Assembly: GCA_019637155.1 (NCBI GenBank)
Contig: JAHBWE010000002.1
Span: 186,001 to 250,000, forward strand
Origin: Labilithrix sp.
Lineage (GTDB): Bacteria; Myxococcota_A; Polyangia; Polyangiales; Polyangiaceae
Direction: 5' to 3'
DNA: 64,000 nt
Part shown: positions 8,797 to 19,211 of the stretch, piece after piece
Position numbering within the stretch: position 1 is the stretch's first letter
How the letters are laid out: every line of letters starts with the position of its first letter
Position numbers and translations under genes: made by a program
The notes under the pieces: generated by a model
The model's database searches: none
Seen by the model: only the letters and a program-made list of their open reading frames with translations
What the model was told of the DNA's origin: nothing

Positions 8797-10767
8797 TCAG
8801 CCCTCCGGCTTCGGATGACCGTCGACGCGCATCTGGAAGATGAAGTACGTCGGGTTGCAGAAGCCCTTCGTCGCCGGCGTCGTCGAGATCGGCGCCTTGC
8901 CCTCGATCGGCTCGAGGCGCTGGCACATGTAGTCCTCGCGGCAGGGGTTGTCCTCGTCGCACGCCTGCCGCGGCGCGGGGCGCACCGCGCCGCCGATGCA
9001 CGCCTGGAAGTTGCCGCTCGCCGCGCACTGATCGAACTTCGCGCCGCCGCCGTACGCGCAGATCTCGTTCGCCCCCGCCATCTCGCCGAGCTTGCCCTTG
9101 CAGCGCGCGACGCACATGCCGCCGGGCGTCCCTTCCTCCGGCTTGAGGCACGAGTAGCTGCCGCCGCAGCCGAGGTTCTTCGTCGCGAGCTTGTCGGCGT
9201 GCGGATCGCTCGCGTCGCTCATCGCGCCGCCGATGCACGGGAGGCCCGCGAAGCCGCCGCTCTTCGGGAGGCACTGCCCGAGCTCGATCGCGGCCTTCGC
9301 GTTCGTCGCGAGCGGCTTGCACTCGAGGCCGGCGGCGCAGCTCCACGTCTGCTTCAGCTTCGACGCGTCGGCCGGGAGCACGCAGTGCGTGCCCGCCGGG
9401 GCGAGGACGCCCGGCGGCGGATCGAACGACGTCGCGCGCTGCGGATCGGCCGCGCCTTCGAGGAGGCCGCGGATCCACGCCTCGCGCCGCGGCTGCTCCG
9501 CGAGGAAGTGCGGCGACGCGTGGGTGCGGAGCGCGTTGAGCGGGTTCGTCCGCGTGCCGCGCTCCGCGCCGAGGAGGTGGAAGCCCGCGACCGAGCGGCC
9601 CTGGTGGCAGCCGGCGCACGTCATGTCGTCGAGGCGGAAGAGCACCGACTCCGGCGACGCGAGGAGCTTCGTCTCCGAGAAGTCGAGGCCCTCCAGATCG
9701 GCGCGCGTGAAGAGCTGGCTGAACAGCTTGTTCGCGAGGCGCGTCGAGCCGAAGGTGGTGAACGACTGCGCGCGCGTCGCGGCGAACTTCGCCGGCATCA
9801 CCGCGGTGCCCTCGTCGATGCCCTTCACGTTGTCCTTGATCCACGCGAGGAGCTCGGCCTTCAGCGCCGGATCGGCGGCGAGCTTCGCGACGTCGGGCGT
9901 GTTCTCGAGCGGCTTCGCCGAGAGCGCGCCGTCCTTCATGTCGTAGACGCGCAAGAAGTAGAACGCGAGCCCGCCCATGTCGCGCTTGCTCTCGGAGGGC
10001 GTGCGCATCACCTGCGCGTTGAGCTCGATCTGCTTGAACTTCAGCCCCGCGAGCGAGAGCGCGCCGTCCTCGAGCCACTTCGTGTAGGCGTCGGGGGAGA
10101 GCCCGGCCGGGACCTGCCAGGAGCGAGCGCGCGCGGCGCAGTCGCCGCCGGGGTTGTCGAACACGACGTTGAAGAAGAAGGGCAGGCGCGAGAACGTCGG
10201 CGCGTTGCGGATCGTCCGCACGTAGGAGAGGCGATAGACGAAGCGCGTCTCGCCGCAGGTGTCGGGCGCGAAGTCCTTCCGGTCGATGCGGTTGACGACG
10301 CTGACGAGATCGAAGGTGGCGTTCTTGGACTTGAGCCAGCCCGCGTCGAAGAGGCGGTCCTTGCCGTACTCGACCTTCACGGTGGCCGTCTTGTTCGCCT
10401 GCGCGAGCCCCTCGAGGTCCGCGCCGATCGAGGCGACGAGCTTCGCGTAGAAGTCCGAGCTCCCGAGCAGCGTCGCGTTGTCGAGACGCCCCTCTCCATC
10501 CATCATGTTGGTGAAGTGGAAGCCGTCTTTCTCGAGCTGGAAGAGGAGCTCCGGCTGCGCGATCTCGGTGACGAGCGTGCCCGCGGCCGGGACCGCGATC
10601 GGCTCGTCCTTGCCGTTCGCGACGAGCGGGGTCTCGTCGAAGACGGAGCGCTCCGCCGTGACCGCGTCGTCGGTGCCGTCGGTGTCTTCTTCCGTCGCCG
10701 CGGAGCAGGCGGCGAGCACGCCGGCGAGGAGGGTCGACGCGAGAAGGAGGGAGCCGAAGCGAGCCAC
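8797..10767 (-). CDS. Large secreted lipoprotein with one CxxCH motif
   Basis: About 656 residues with a lipoprotein leader (VARFGSLLLASTLLAGVLAAC). GTG 10767 places the leader at the N-terminus; an in-frame ATG at 10833 would add 22 residues that do not resemble a signal. The first half contains the block shared with the partial gene at 1-922 (SVVNRIDRKDFAP, CGETRFVYRL). Around the middle is a single haem-type motif, MTCAGCHQGRSVAGFHLLG. The last third is Cys-rich with repeated CIGG and CVARC elements, suggesting a disulfide-rich extracellular domain. I recognise no named family. The CAGCH could bind haem c or only be part of a Cys network. Confidence 0.75.
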   Translation of the reverse strand: MARFGSLLLASTLLAGVLAACSAATEEDTDGTDDAVTAERSVFDETPLVANGKDEPIAVPAAGTLVTEIAQPELLFQLEKDGFHFTNMMDGEGRLDNATLLGSSDFYAKLVASIGADLEGLAQANKTATVKVEYGKDRLFDAGWLKSKNATFDLVSVVNRIDRKDFAPDTCGETRFVYRLSYVRTIRNAPTFSRLPFFFNVVFDNPGGDCAARARSWQVPAGLSPDAYTKWLEDGALSLAGLKFKQIELNAQVMRTPSESKRDMGGLAFYFLRVYDMKDGALSAKPLENTPDVAKLAADPALKAELLAWIKDNVKGIDEGTAVMPAKFAATRAQSFTTFGSTRLANKLFSQLFTRADLEGLDFSETKLLASPESVLFRLDDMTCAGCHQGRSVAGFHLLGAERGTRTNPLNALRTHASPHFLAEQPRREAWIRGLLEGAADPQRATSFDPPPGVLAPAGTHCVLPADASKLKQTWSCAAGLECKPLATNAKAAIELGQCLPKSGGFAGLPCIGGAMSDASDPHADKLATKNLGCGGSYSCLKPEEGTPGGMCVARCKGKLGEMAGANEICAYGGGAKFDQCAASGNFQACIGGAVRPAPRQACDEDNPCREDYMCQRLEPIEGKAPISTTPATKGFCNPTYFIFQMRVDGHPKPEG

Positions 10768-10866
10768 GGCGGGGTATGCTGCAAGGTGCGAACCGCCTGA
10801 AGGCGCGATCCATGCGCGAGGCGTATCGCACACTTACCCCATCGGCTTGGCTCGATCTGGATCCCG

Positions 10867-12150
10867 ATGACCCCACGCCGCGCGCGCGAGCTCCTCGAAC
10901 GTGTCTCCCCCGCGCTGGGGTCGTTGAAGTCGAAGGGAAATCTCCTCGACGAGATCGCGTGGCCGCGCGCGGTGGAGGAGGAGTTCTTCGCCTCGAAGTG
11001 CACGCGCCTGCCGCGGCCGAAGTACGCGGTCGACCGCGACGCGCTCGAAGACGAGGACCGCCGCCTCGGCGCGCTCGCGGGCTCGATCGAGGGCGACGAG
11101 CCGATCCCGGCCTTCCTCCGCAGCGCGGTTCGCTCCGCCGTCGATCGCAACCGCCTCCTCCTCGCGATCGGGACGAAGGCGTTCGGCGACGTCTCGCGCG
11201 AGATCTACGGCGGCGCGCGGACCGCGTTCTGGGACGGACCGACCAACCTCGATCTCGCGAACCACCTCCTCGATCGGCTGAAGGTCACGGGCTGGGACGA
11301 GGCGAAGGACCGCGCCGCGAAGAAGATGGGCGCGGAGGAGCTCGCGGCGTACCTCGGCGCGCGCATCGCGCAGCATCGACCGAAGATCGACGTCGACGTG
11401 CTCCTCGACGAGCGCTGCACCTCGAAGGCGATCGCGGGGATGACGCGCGTGCGCATCCGTCCCGACGCGACGTTCGAGCCGTGGGAGGCGGAGGCCCTCT
11501 ACGTCCACGAGGTCGAGACGCACGCCTTCACCGCGCAGAACGGCGCCGCGCAGGAGCTCGCTCCGTTCCTCCGCGCCGGCGGCCCGCGCACGACGCCGAC
11601 GCAGGAGGGCCTCGCCGTGTTCGCGGAGCTGCACCATCACGCGCTCGCGATCCCGCGCCTCGAGCGCCTCGCGCAGCGCGTGAAGATGGTGGAGATGGCG
11701 GAGGACGGCGCGAGCTTCATCGATCTCCATCGCTGGCTCGTCGATCGCGGCGCGACCCCGCGCGACGCGTACCTCGACGCGGTCCGCATCTGTCGCGGCG
11801 GCCTCCCCGAGGGCGGCGCGCCGTTCACGAAGGACGCGTGTTACGTCGCCGGCTTGCTCCAGGTCTACGCGTTCCTCGCCTCGTTCGTGCGCGGCGGCTT
11901 CCGCGACGAGATCGAGATGCTCGTCGCCGGCCGCATCGCGCTCGACGACGTCGTCGCGCTGGTGGAGCTCCGCGCGCACGGGCTCCTCGCGCGCCCGCGC
12001 CACCGCCCGACGTGGCTCACGCGCTGGTCGACGCTCCTGCCCTACTTCGCGTTCACGTCGTTCCTCGAGTCGGTCGGCCTCGGCGCGGTGGAGAAGCACT
12101 ACGAGGAGCTCATCGCCCTCGCCCGCGCGGCGCGCCCGGCTCGCGCTTAA
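10867..12150 (+). CDS. DUF1704 / QEGLA-motif putative metallopeptidase
   Basis: About 427 residues. Two hallmarks place it in the family annotated as flavohemoglobin expression-modulating QEGLA-motif proteins (DUF1704): TPTQEGLAVFAE, and a zinc-binding-type HEVETHAFT (HExxxH). The eukaryotic relatives (MATCAP/KIAA0895) are metallopeptidases that remove tyrosine from tubulin, so a peptidase role is plausible, but the bacterial substrate is not known. No signal peptide or membrane segment is visible, so it should be cytoplasmic. Its stop codon overlaps that of the DUF4333 gene on the other strand. It diverges from the lipoprotein gene at 8797-10767, with about 100 bases between starts. Confidence 0.85.
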   Translation: MTPRRARELLERVSPALGSLKSKGNLLDEIAWPRAVEEEFFASKCTRLPRPKYAVDRDALEDEDRRLGALAGSIEGDEPIPAFLRSAVRSAVDRNRLLLAIGTKAFGDVSREIYGGARTAFWDGPTNLDLANHLLDRLKVTGWDEAKDRAAKKMGAEELAAYLGARIAQHRPKIDVDVLLDERCTSKAIAGMTRVRIRPDATFEPWEAEALYVHEVETHAFTAQNGAAQELAPFLRAGGPRTTPTQEGLAVFAELHHHALAIPRLERLAQRVKMVEMAEDGASFIDLHRWLVDRGATPRDAYLDAVRICRGGLPEGGAPFTKDACYVAGLLQVYAFLASFVRGGFRDEIEMLVAGRIALDDVVALVELRAHGLLARPRHRPTWLTRWSTLLPYFAFTSFLESVGLGAVEKHYEELIALARAARPARA

Positions 12151-12437
12151 CGCGGCTCGTCGGCGATCTCGATGTCGAAGTGCACGGAGCCGCCGTCGAC
12201 GGTCGTGACCACGACGTTCACGTCGTGGGTCTTGCCTTCGAAGGGGACCGCGCACGTCATCGTCGCGCCGACCTTCGCCTCGAGCGCGCGGGGGCACGTG
12301 ATCGCCGGCGACGGCTTGCCGGTCTGCTTCGCGAGCTCTCCCATCGAGATCTTCTCGACGTCTTCCTTCTTCACCTTCGCGTCACCGCAGGCGACGAGGA
12401 GGGCGCCGAGCACCGGCCCCGCGAGGCGGAACGACAT
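12147..12437 (-). CDS. DUF4333-like small lipoprotein
   Basis: This 96-residue protein has a lipoprotein leader (GPVLGALLVACG) and a compact domain of the DUF4333 type: a helical start (KKEDVEKISMGELAKQ), then a Cys pair (ITCPRALEAKVGATMTC) and a final beta-rich strand ending FDIEIADEPR. The two remaining cysteines probably form a disulfide. It is clearly related to the protein at 13463-13774 (shared VGA, DGKPHDV/EGKTHDV and FDIEV/FDIEI). The two paralogues flank the Cys-rich lipoprotein gene at 12471-13462. Function unknown. Confidence 0.8.
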   Translation of the reverse strand: MSFRLAGPVLGALLVACGDAKVKKEDVEKISMGELAKQTGKPSPAITCPRALEAKVGATMTCAVPFEGKTHDVNVVVTTVDGGSVHFDIEIADEPR

Positions 12438-12470
12438 GGGAGGAGCGTAGCCCGTGGTAACGTCGAGACC

Positions 12471-13462
12471 GTGGGCTTTCTCTTGCGATCGTCGACCGCC
12501 GCGTTCGGCGGCGCGGGGCTCGTCCTCGCGTACGCGTGCAGCAACGGCTCGCCCGCGAGCGCGCCGAACGACGACCCATCGGCGTCGAGCACGAGACGAG
12601 CTCGGGCGGCGCGGGATCGGGCGACGCCGCGATCGACTTCACGGCCGCCGACGATCTCGCGCGCGCGAACTGCGATCGCGTCCTCGCGTGCGCGCCCGGC
12701 GCGTTCCGCAACCGCTACAACTCGCGCGAGCGCTGCTTCGACGACACGAGCACGTCGTATCGCGCCGTCCTCGGCTGGCCGAAGGTGGGCGACGTCGCGA
12801 GCCAGCTGTCGCGCTGCGCCGACGCGATTCGCCGCGTCCAGTGCGACTACGACCCCGCGATGCCGGAGTGCACCTTCACCGGCGAGCTCGACGACGGCGC
12901 GCCGTGCGGGAACGGCGCGCAGTGCCGGAGCGGCGTGTGCAAGCGCGCGATCGGCCAGTGCGGGACCTGCGCGCAGCCGGCGCAGGCGGGCGAGAGCTGC
13001 GACGACGAGCGGCCCTGCACGCGCGGGCTCGTCGCCCAGCGCGCGGGAGACGGCGGGACCGGCGCGTGCACGTGTGTGGTGCCGCCGCGCGAGGACCAAC
13101 CCTGCACGACCACGTGCGCGGTCGGGCTGCGGTGCGCGAACCGCGTCTGCAAGAAGCCGCTGCCGAAGGGCTCGCCGTGCACGACGTCGAACGCGTGCGA
13201 CGTCGACAAGGACCAGTACTGCAGGAGCGGGCTCTGCTCCGACGTGCCGCGCGTCCCGCTCGGCCAGGCCTGTCACGGCGACGCGGGGTGCCTCGACTCG
13301 CAGTGCGAGAGCGGGACCTGCGTCGCGTGGGGCGTCGCGGGCGACGGCTGCAGCGACGACATCGGGTGCCGCTTCGGCCTCGACTGCGTGCCGACCGGCG
13401 CGACGACGGGCGTGACCGGGATCTGCACGAAGCGCGATCCCGGTCGCTGCGTCACGCCGTAG
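12471..13462 (+). pseudogene. Cys-rich lipoprotein gene with an apparent -1 frameshift
   Basis: The frame starting at GTG 12471 gives a good lipoprotein leader (MGFLLRSSTAAFGGAG, lipobox AYA-C) and an Asp/Ser linker, then degenerates. The rest of the protein continues in another frame from about 12595 (TSSGGAGSGDAAIDF) and runs to 13462. It contains many cysteines in CDDERPCTRG, CAVGLRCANRVCKK and CHGDAGCLDSQC units, the Cys-rich layout common in myxobacterial extracellular proteins. The junction at 12585-12605 looks like loss of one base. It may be a real lesion or a sequence error; if repaired, the protein would be about 330 residues. Without the shift the only starts give a protein lacking a leader. 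Confidence 0.6.
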
Positions 13463-13774
13463 TCACTCCTCGTCGCGCGGCGGCGTGCGGGGCTCGGCCG
13501 CGACCTCGATGTCGAAGCTCGTGTCGGAGCCGTCGACCTCGGTGACCGTCATCGTGACGTCGTGCGGCTTGCCGTCGATGAGGATCCAGCACACCGCTTG
13601 CGCGCCGACGCGGGCGTCGAGCGCTTCGTAACAATGCACGGCCGGGGCGCGCTTGCCCTTCGTCGAGAGCTGCTTCTGCGCGATCTTCTCGAGGTCCCAC
13701 GACGGCACCTCGCGCTCGCGCTTCGATCCGCACGCGGCGAGCACGAAGAAGAGGAGGAGCGCGGCGCGCTTCAC
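13463..13774 (-). CDS. DUF4333-like small lipoprotein
   Basis: About 103 residues. GTG 13774 overlaps the TGA of the upstream gene (GTGA), which points to translational coupling and gives a good leader (VKRAALLLFFVLAACGS). The mature part has the helical segment WDLEKIAQKQLS, a Cys pair (AVHCYEALDARVGAQAVC) and the C-terminal VTEVDGSDTSFDIEVAAEPR. It is a paralogue of the 12147-12437 protein. Function unknown; coupling to the SGNH-like esterase upstream is probably operon structure rather than proof of a shared job. Confidence 0.78.
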   Translation of the reverse strand: MKRAALLLFFVLAACGSKREREVPSWDLEKIAQKQLSTKGKRAPAVHCYEALDARVGAQAVCWILIDGKPHDVTMTVTEVDGSDTSFDIEVAAEPRTPPRDEE

Positions 13775-15102
13775 GGCAGGGCTTCGTCGAAGTGAACGCA
13801 CCAGTTCCACAGGTTGTATCCTGCCCGCGACTTCGTCGCATCCGAGTCGCGCAGGTTGCCGCGCGCGCCGGTGGTGGGGCCGCCGTTCGCGGCCGGCGTG
13901 CCGGTGAACGCGTAGCGGAGGCGGCGGTTCTGGCCGGTCGGCTCCGCGGCGAGGAGGAGCGTCACCGTGTCGGGCGCGGTCACGTCGACGCTCTCGATGT
14001 TGGGCGGCGGCGCGCCGTCCTGCGCGATCTCGAAGCCGTAGTCGGCGGGGTTCTGCACCGTCACGTCGTCGAGGACGAGCGGCGGCGAGGGCACGAGGAA
14101 CTTCACCGTGATCGTCTTGCCAGCGCGCGTGACCGCGATCGGCCGCAGCGGCTCCCACCTCTTTCCTTCGAGGACGATGCGGCGATAGACCTTCGCGTAG
14201 TCCTCGCCCATGTGGCGGTAGCCCTCGTTCGTGAGGTGCACGCCGTCGCTCACGTAGGGGAGGTGGTACTTGGGGCCGACGAGCACGCTCTTGCCGTTGC
14301 TCGCGACGTGGACCGCGAGCTGATCGATCGGGATGCGCGACACCGCCGAGCCGCCGGCGCCGCCGAGCTTCGTGAAGCTGCTCATCTGCGTGTGGAGCAT
14401 CGGGATCGGCTCGGACTGACCCGTGATCGCCTTCACGTCGGCCTCGTAGTCGGCCTGCCACTCCGTGATGTCCGCCTGGTAGGTGAGGCTCTTCAGGTTG
14501 TGATCCGTCTCGCCGTGCACGTTCGTGACCGCGCGCACGACGTGCGTCTTGCCGAGGCTCTTCGCGAGGTCGGCGGCGATCTTCACCTGCGCGACGCCGT
14601 TCGCGTACGGCGTCGTGCCCTTCTTGAGCTGCGCGTACGAGAAGCCGCCGACGCCGTGGACGGTGACGAGGAGGTCGTGGTCGCCGAGCTTCGCCTCGTC
14701 CGCCGCGATCTGCGTGACGAGGTTCGCGAACGCGGAGGACATCGTCTCGACCGTGGTCTCCACCAGCGGCGCGAACGCGTCGGCCTCGAGCTTCAGGTTC
14801 GCGAACGGCTGCGTGGTCGAGAGCGGCGGCGTTCCGCGCGCGCCGACGGAGAGGCTCTGTCCGGTGGAGAGCACGTGGTTGACGTCGTACGCCTTGAACG
14901 GCACGCCGGCGTCGATGGGTCCGGCGTCGGACGGCTCGCCGTCGTCGTCGTCGTCCGCGGGAGGCGTGAGGTCTCCGCTCGAGGAGCTCGAGGAGCTGGC
15001 GTTGCCGCCGTCGGGTTGCGCGGCGGGCGGCGATTCGTCCTCCGTGCATGCGAAGAACATGGCGAGGCCGAGGACCGCCGCCGACGCGAGCCCATAGCGC
15101 AT
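13771..15102 (-). CDS. SGNH/GDSL-like esterase lipoprotein (sialate O-acetylesterase-like)
   Basis: 443 residues. The leader ends at AMFFAC and a Ser/Asp-rich linker follows. The catalytic domain begins with the nucleophile region STGQSLSVGARGTPP (GQSLS in block I) and ends with a SDGVHLTNEGYRHMGEDYA block carrying the Asp-x-x-His of block V. Between them VTVHGVGGFSYAQLKKG and NVHGETDHN fit blocks II-III of the carbohydrate acetylesterase (DUF303-like) group. The C-terminal part is a beta-rich domain of about 120 residues. It should act on acetylated or esterified glycans outside the cell; the substrate cannot be read from the sequence. The leader begins only 23 bases from the divergent ferritin-like gene. 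Confidence 0.78.
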   Translation of the reverse strand: MRYGLASAAVLGLAMFFACTEDESPPAAQPDGGNASSSSSSSGDLTPPADDDDDGEPSDAGPIDAGVPFKAYDVNHVLSTGQSLSVGARGTPPLSTTQPFANLKLEADAFAPLVETTVETMSSAFANLVTQIAADEAKLGDHDLLVTVHGVGGFSYAQLKKGTTPYANGVAQVKIAADLAKSLGKTHVVRAVTNVHGETDHNLKSLTYQADITEWQADYEADVKAITGQSEPIPMLHTQMSSFTKLGGAGGSAVSRIPIDQLAVHVASNGKSVLVGPKYHLPYVSDGVHLTNEGYRHMGEDYAKVYRRIVLEGKRWEPLRPIAVTRAGKTITVKFLVPSPPLVLDDVTVQNPADYGFEIAQDGAPPPNIESVDVTAPDTVTLLLAAEPTGQNRRLRYAFTGTPAANGGPTTGARGNLRDSDATKSRAGYNLWNWCVHFDEALP

Positions 15103-15125
15103 GGTCTTCAGGATACCATCGCGCG

Positions 15126-15788
15126 ATGCCGCTCTCGCCCGAAGCCTTCGTCGCCGAGCTCGACGCCCAGAACCAGGCCGCGCTGGCGCGGATCGGCGCG
15201 GCCGCAGCGGCGGGGGAGGCGGGGCCGGAGCTCACGGTGGCGAAGCTCCTCGGGCTCGCGCTGAAGAACGAGCTCGAGGCGACGGAGTGCGCGGCGGCGT
15301 GGATCCCGTCGACGCCGGAGGTCTCGGTGAAGCTCGCCCTCGCGCGCCAGGCCGGCGACGAGGCGAAGCACTATCGCCTGATCGAGAAGCGGCTCGCGGC
15401 GCTCGGCGTCGACACGTCGAAGATCGATCCGCTCGCGAGCGGCCGGAGCCCGCTCCTGACGTGGCTCGTCGGCCTCGAGGGCACCGTCGCGCGCGTCGCG
15501 GCGGGCCAGTTCACGCGCGAGGCCCTCGCGCTGGTGCGGAACGCGGAGTTCATCCGCTTCTGCTACGCCGAGGGCGACTCCGAGACGGCGCGCCTCTACG
15601 AAGGCACGATCCAGCCCGACGAGGAGCACCACCATCAGCTCGGCCGCAAGCTCCTCCTCGAGCTCGCGACGACGGACGACGCCCAAGCCGCCGCCCGCGC
15701 CGCGAGCACCAAGGTCCTCGCGATGGCGGAGGAGCTGCAGGAGATCGCGCGCCTGAAGCTCGGGATCACGCGCGCGCCGGGGTGTTGA
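15126..15788 (+). CDS. Ferritin-like di-iron domain protein
   Basis: 220 residues, mainly helical, with the spaced carboxylate/histidine pairs of a ferritin-like four-helix bundle: LKNELEATECAAAW, ARQAGDEAKHYRLIEKR, FCYAEGDSETARLYEGT and PDEEHHHQLGRKLL. The EAKHY and DEEHH elements supply typical ExxH metal ligands. There is no signal peptide. Relatives are annotated as ferritin-like domain proteins, some acting as oxidases or hydroxylases of unknown substrate. ATG 15126 lies soon after the divergent esterase start, so both genes share a very short promoter interval. Confidence 0.8.
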   Translation: MPLSPEAFVAELDAQNQAALARIGAAAAAGEAGPELTVAKLLGLALKNELEATECAAAWIPSTPEVSVKLALARQAGDEAKHYRLIEKRLAALGVDTSKIDPLASGRSPLLTWLVGLEGTVARVAAGQFTREALALVRNAEFIRFCYAEGDSETARLYEGTIQPDEEHHHQLGRKLLLELATTDDAQAAARAASTKVLAMAEELQEIARLKLGITRAPGC

Positions 15789-15806
15789 GCGCGCCGTCGT
15801 GGCCCC

Positions 15807-17636
<1,830 letters not shown>

Positions 17637-17792
17637 ACCGCCGTCCTTACCGCAGGTTGGCGTGTTTGTCATCGCTGCGAGGACCTGCGTCAATCGTCGC
17701 GGCGGTCCTCGCGGTCGAGCCTTGCTCCTCCTCCTCTTCCTCCACGTCCGCGCCGCCATGCGGGCGCGTCTTTGCGCTATGACGGAGCGCTC

Positions 17793-18500
17793 ATGGACGC
17801 GACGACGATCATCCTCTCGGGCCCCGGCAAGAACTCGCTCTCGACCGCGCTGATGCAGCGCGCGCTCGAGCAGGTCCGCGCGGCGAAGGACGCGCCGATC
17901 TTCCTGACCGGCGACGGCGACGCGTTCTCGGCCGGCCTGAACTTGAAGGAGGTCTCGACCCTCGACGTGGCGGGGATGACGACGTTCCTCACCGCGCTCG
18001 AGGAGCTCGTGAAGGCGCTCTACGAGCACCCCGCGCCGGTGGTGGCGTGGGTGAACGGCCACGCGATCGCGGGCGGCTGCGTCCTCGCGCTCTGCTGCGA
18101 CGTGCGCGTGATGACGGCGCGGGAGGACGCGCGCATCGGGCTCAACGAGGTCGCGCTCGGGCTCCGCTTCCCGCCGCTCACGTTCGCGATGGCGCGCGCG
18201 CGCCTCACCGCCCCGAACCTCGAGCGCGTGCTCCTCGAGTCGGCGCTGTATCCGGCGAGCGAGGCGCGCCACCTCGGCCTCGTCGACGTGATCGGCGAGG
18301 AGGCGCAGGCGCGCGCGATCCTGGCGACGATGGCCTCGCACCCGCGCGACATCTACGCCGCGACGAAGCTGCTCCTCCGGCCGCGCCTCGACGTCTCGGA
18401 CGCCGACCGCCGCCGCTTCGCCGACGACACGATCCCGTACTGGGCGAGCCCCGAGCGCCGCGCCGCGATGCTCGCCGTCCTCGAGAAGCGCAAGGCCTGA
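17793..18500 (+). CDS. Enoyl-CoA hydratase/isomerase family protein
   Basis: 235 residues of the crotonase fold. The CoA-binding and oxyanion-hole elements are visible as [11 protein letters not shown] and [21 protein letters not shown], followed by [13 protein letters not shown], where a catalytic Glu often sits. A C-terminal helix covers the active site. It is shorter than classical hydratases (about 260), so the exact reaction is uncertain. The reading frame ends in TGA 18498-18500 but stays open for another 48 codons afterwards (see 18501-18647). ATG 17793 is the start that fits the first beta-strand ([13 protein letters not shown]). Confidence 0.82.
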   Translation: MDATTIILSGPGKNSLSTALMQRALEQVRAAKDAPIFLTGDGDAFSAGLNLKEVSTLDVAGMTTFLTALEELVKALYEHPAPVVAWVNGHAIAGGCVLALCCDVRVMTAREDARIGLNEVALGLRFPPLTFAMARARLTAPNLERVLLESALYPASEARHLGLVDVIGEEAQARAILATMASHPRDIYAATKLLLRPRLDVSDADRRRFADDTIPYWASPERRAAMLAVLEKRKA

Positions 18501-18647
18501 GAGGCTGCGCCGCCCGCGGCGCCGTCGGCGGCGGCGAAGCGCGAGCCCTTCGATCGGGCGCCGCTGACGTCGTTCTGGGAGCAGACCGCCTTCCACGTGC
18601 CGCGGCCGAACGCGGCCGCCGGGCGCTTCGAGCTCGCGCCGGATTAG
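18501..18647 (+). other. In-frame coding-like extension after the enoyl-CoA hydratase stop
   Basis: After TGA 18498-18500 the same frame continues for 48 sense codons to a TAG at 18645-18647. The extension has normal amino-acid composition (for example [18 protein letters not shown] and [17 protein letters not shown]) and uses the same GC-rich third positions as the gene. It may be a former C-terminal tail cut off by a premature stop, a fragment of a different gene brought close by deletion, or a rare readthrough product. It has no start codon or ribosome binding site of its own. It abuts the decayed beta-amylase fragment on the other strand. Confidence 0.35.
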
Positions 18648-19211
18648 CGCGCCAGCCGCTGGACGCGCGCGCGCGCGATCGGGCTCGAGACGATGTCGTG
18701 GAGGCGCAGGAACGTGAGCTCGTCGTAGTGGCTCCAGCGCGCGGCGTTCTCGATGCGGTCCCAACCCTCGTGCCCGTGGAGGCCGCCGGCGAGCGCGTTC
18801 TCGCCGCCGATCGGGACGCCGCGGCGATGGGCGAGGTCGGCGACCCAGAACACGAGCGCCTCCGCCATCGACGCGACGGCGGGGCCGCCCTCGCCGTTGC
18901 CCTTCTCGAGGCAGGTGTACTCGAGCGCGACGTTCGGACGATCGGGGCGCGCGCGCAGCGCGGCGAGCATCTCGACGAGCGGCGCGTAGCCGTGGCCGCG
19001 CTCGTCGCTCGTCCAGTCCGCGGCGTCGCCGGTCGAGACGAGCCCCGCCGCGAGCTCCGCCCGGCGATCGCTCCCCGCGCGCCAGTGGACGCCGGGCACG
19101 CGCGGAGAGCCGCGTCCCGCGGAACGGCGAGGACTGGAACACGTCCGCCGCCGCGCCGAGCACGAGGCGACCGTGCTCGAGCAGGCTCGCGCGGTACCAG
19201 CGTTCCTCAAA
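18644..19211 (-). pseudogene. Decayed beta-amylase (GH14) C-terminal fragment
   Basis: Only the C-terminal part of a glycoside hydrolase family 14 enzyme (catalytic domain normally about 450 residues) remains. It starts abruptly inside the transglutaminase stop region with [18 protein letters not shown], which matches the conserved WY...LL.HG helix. It then shifts frame near 19095-19115 and continues with [33 protein letters not shown] (carrying the second catalytic Glu in TCLE), [13 protein letters not shown] and ELTFLRLHD. The N-terminal half with the first catalytic Glu is missing, so it cannot be an active amylase. The sharp left boundary suggests a deletion that fused it to the neighbouring operon. 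Confidence 0.75.
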
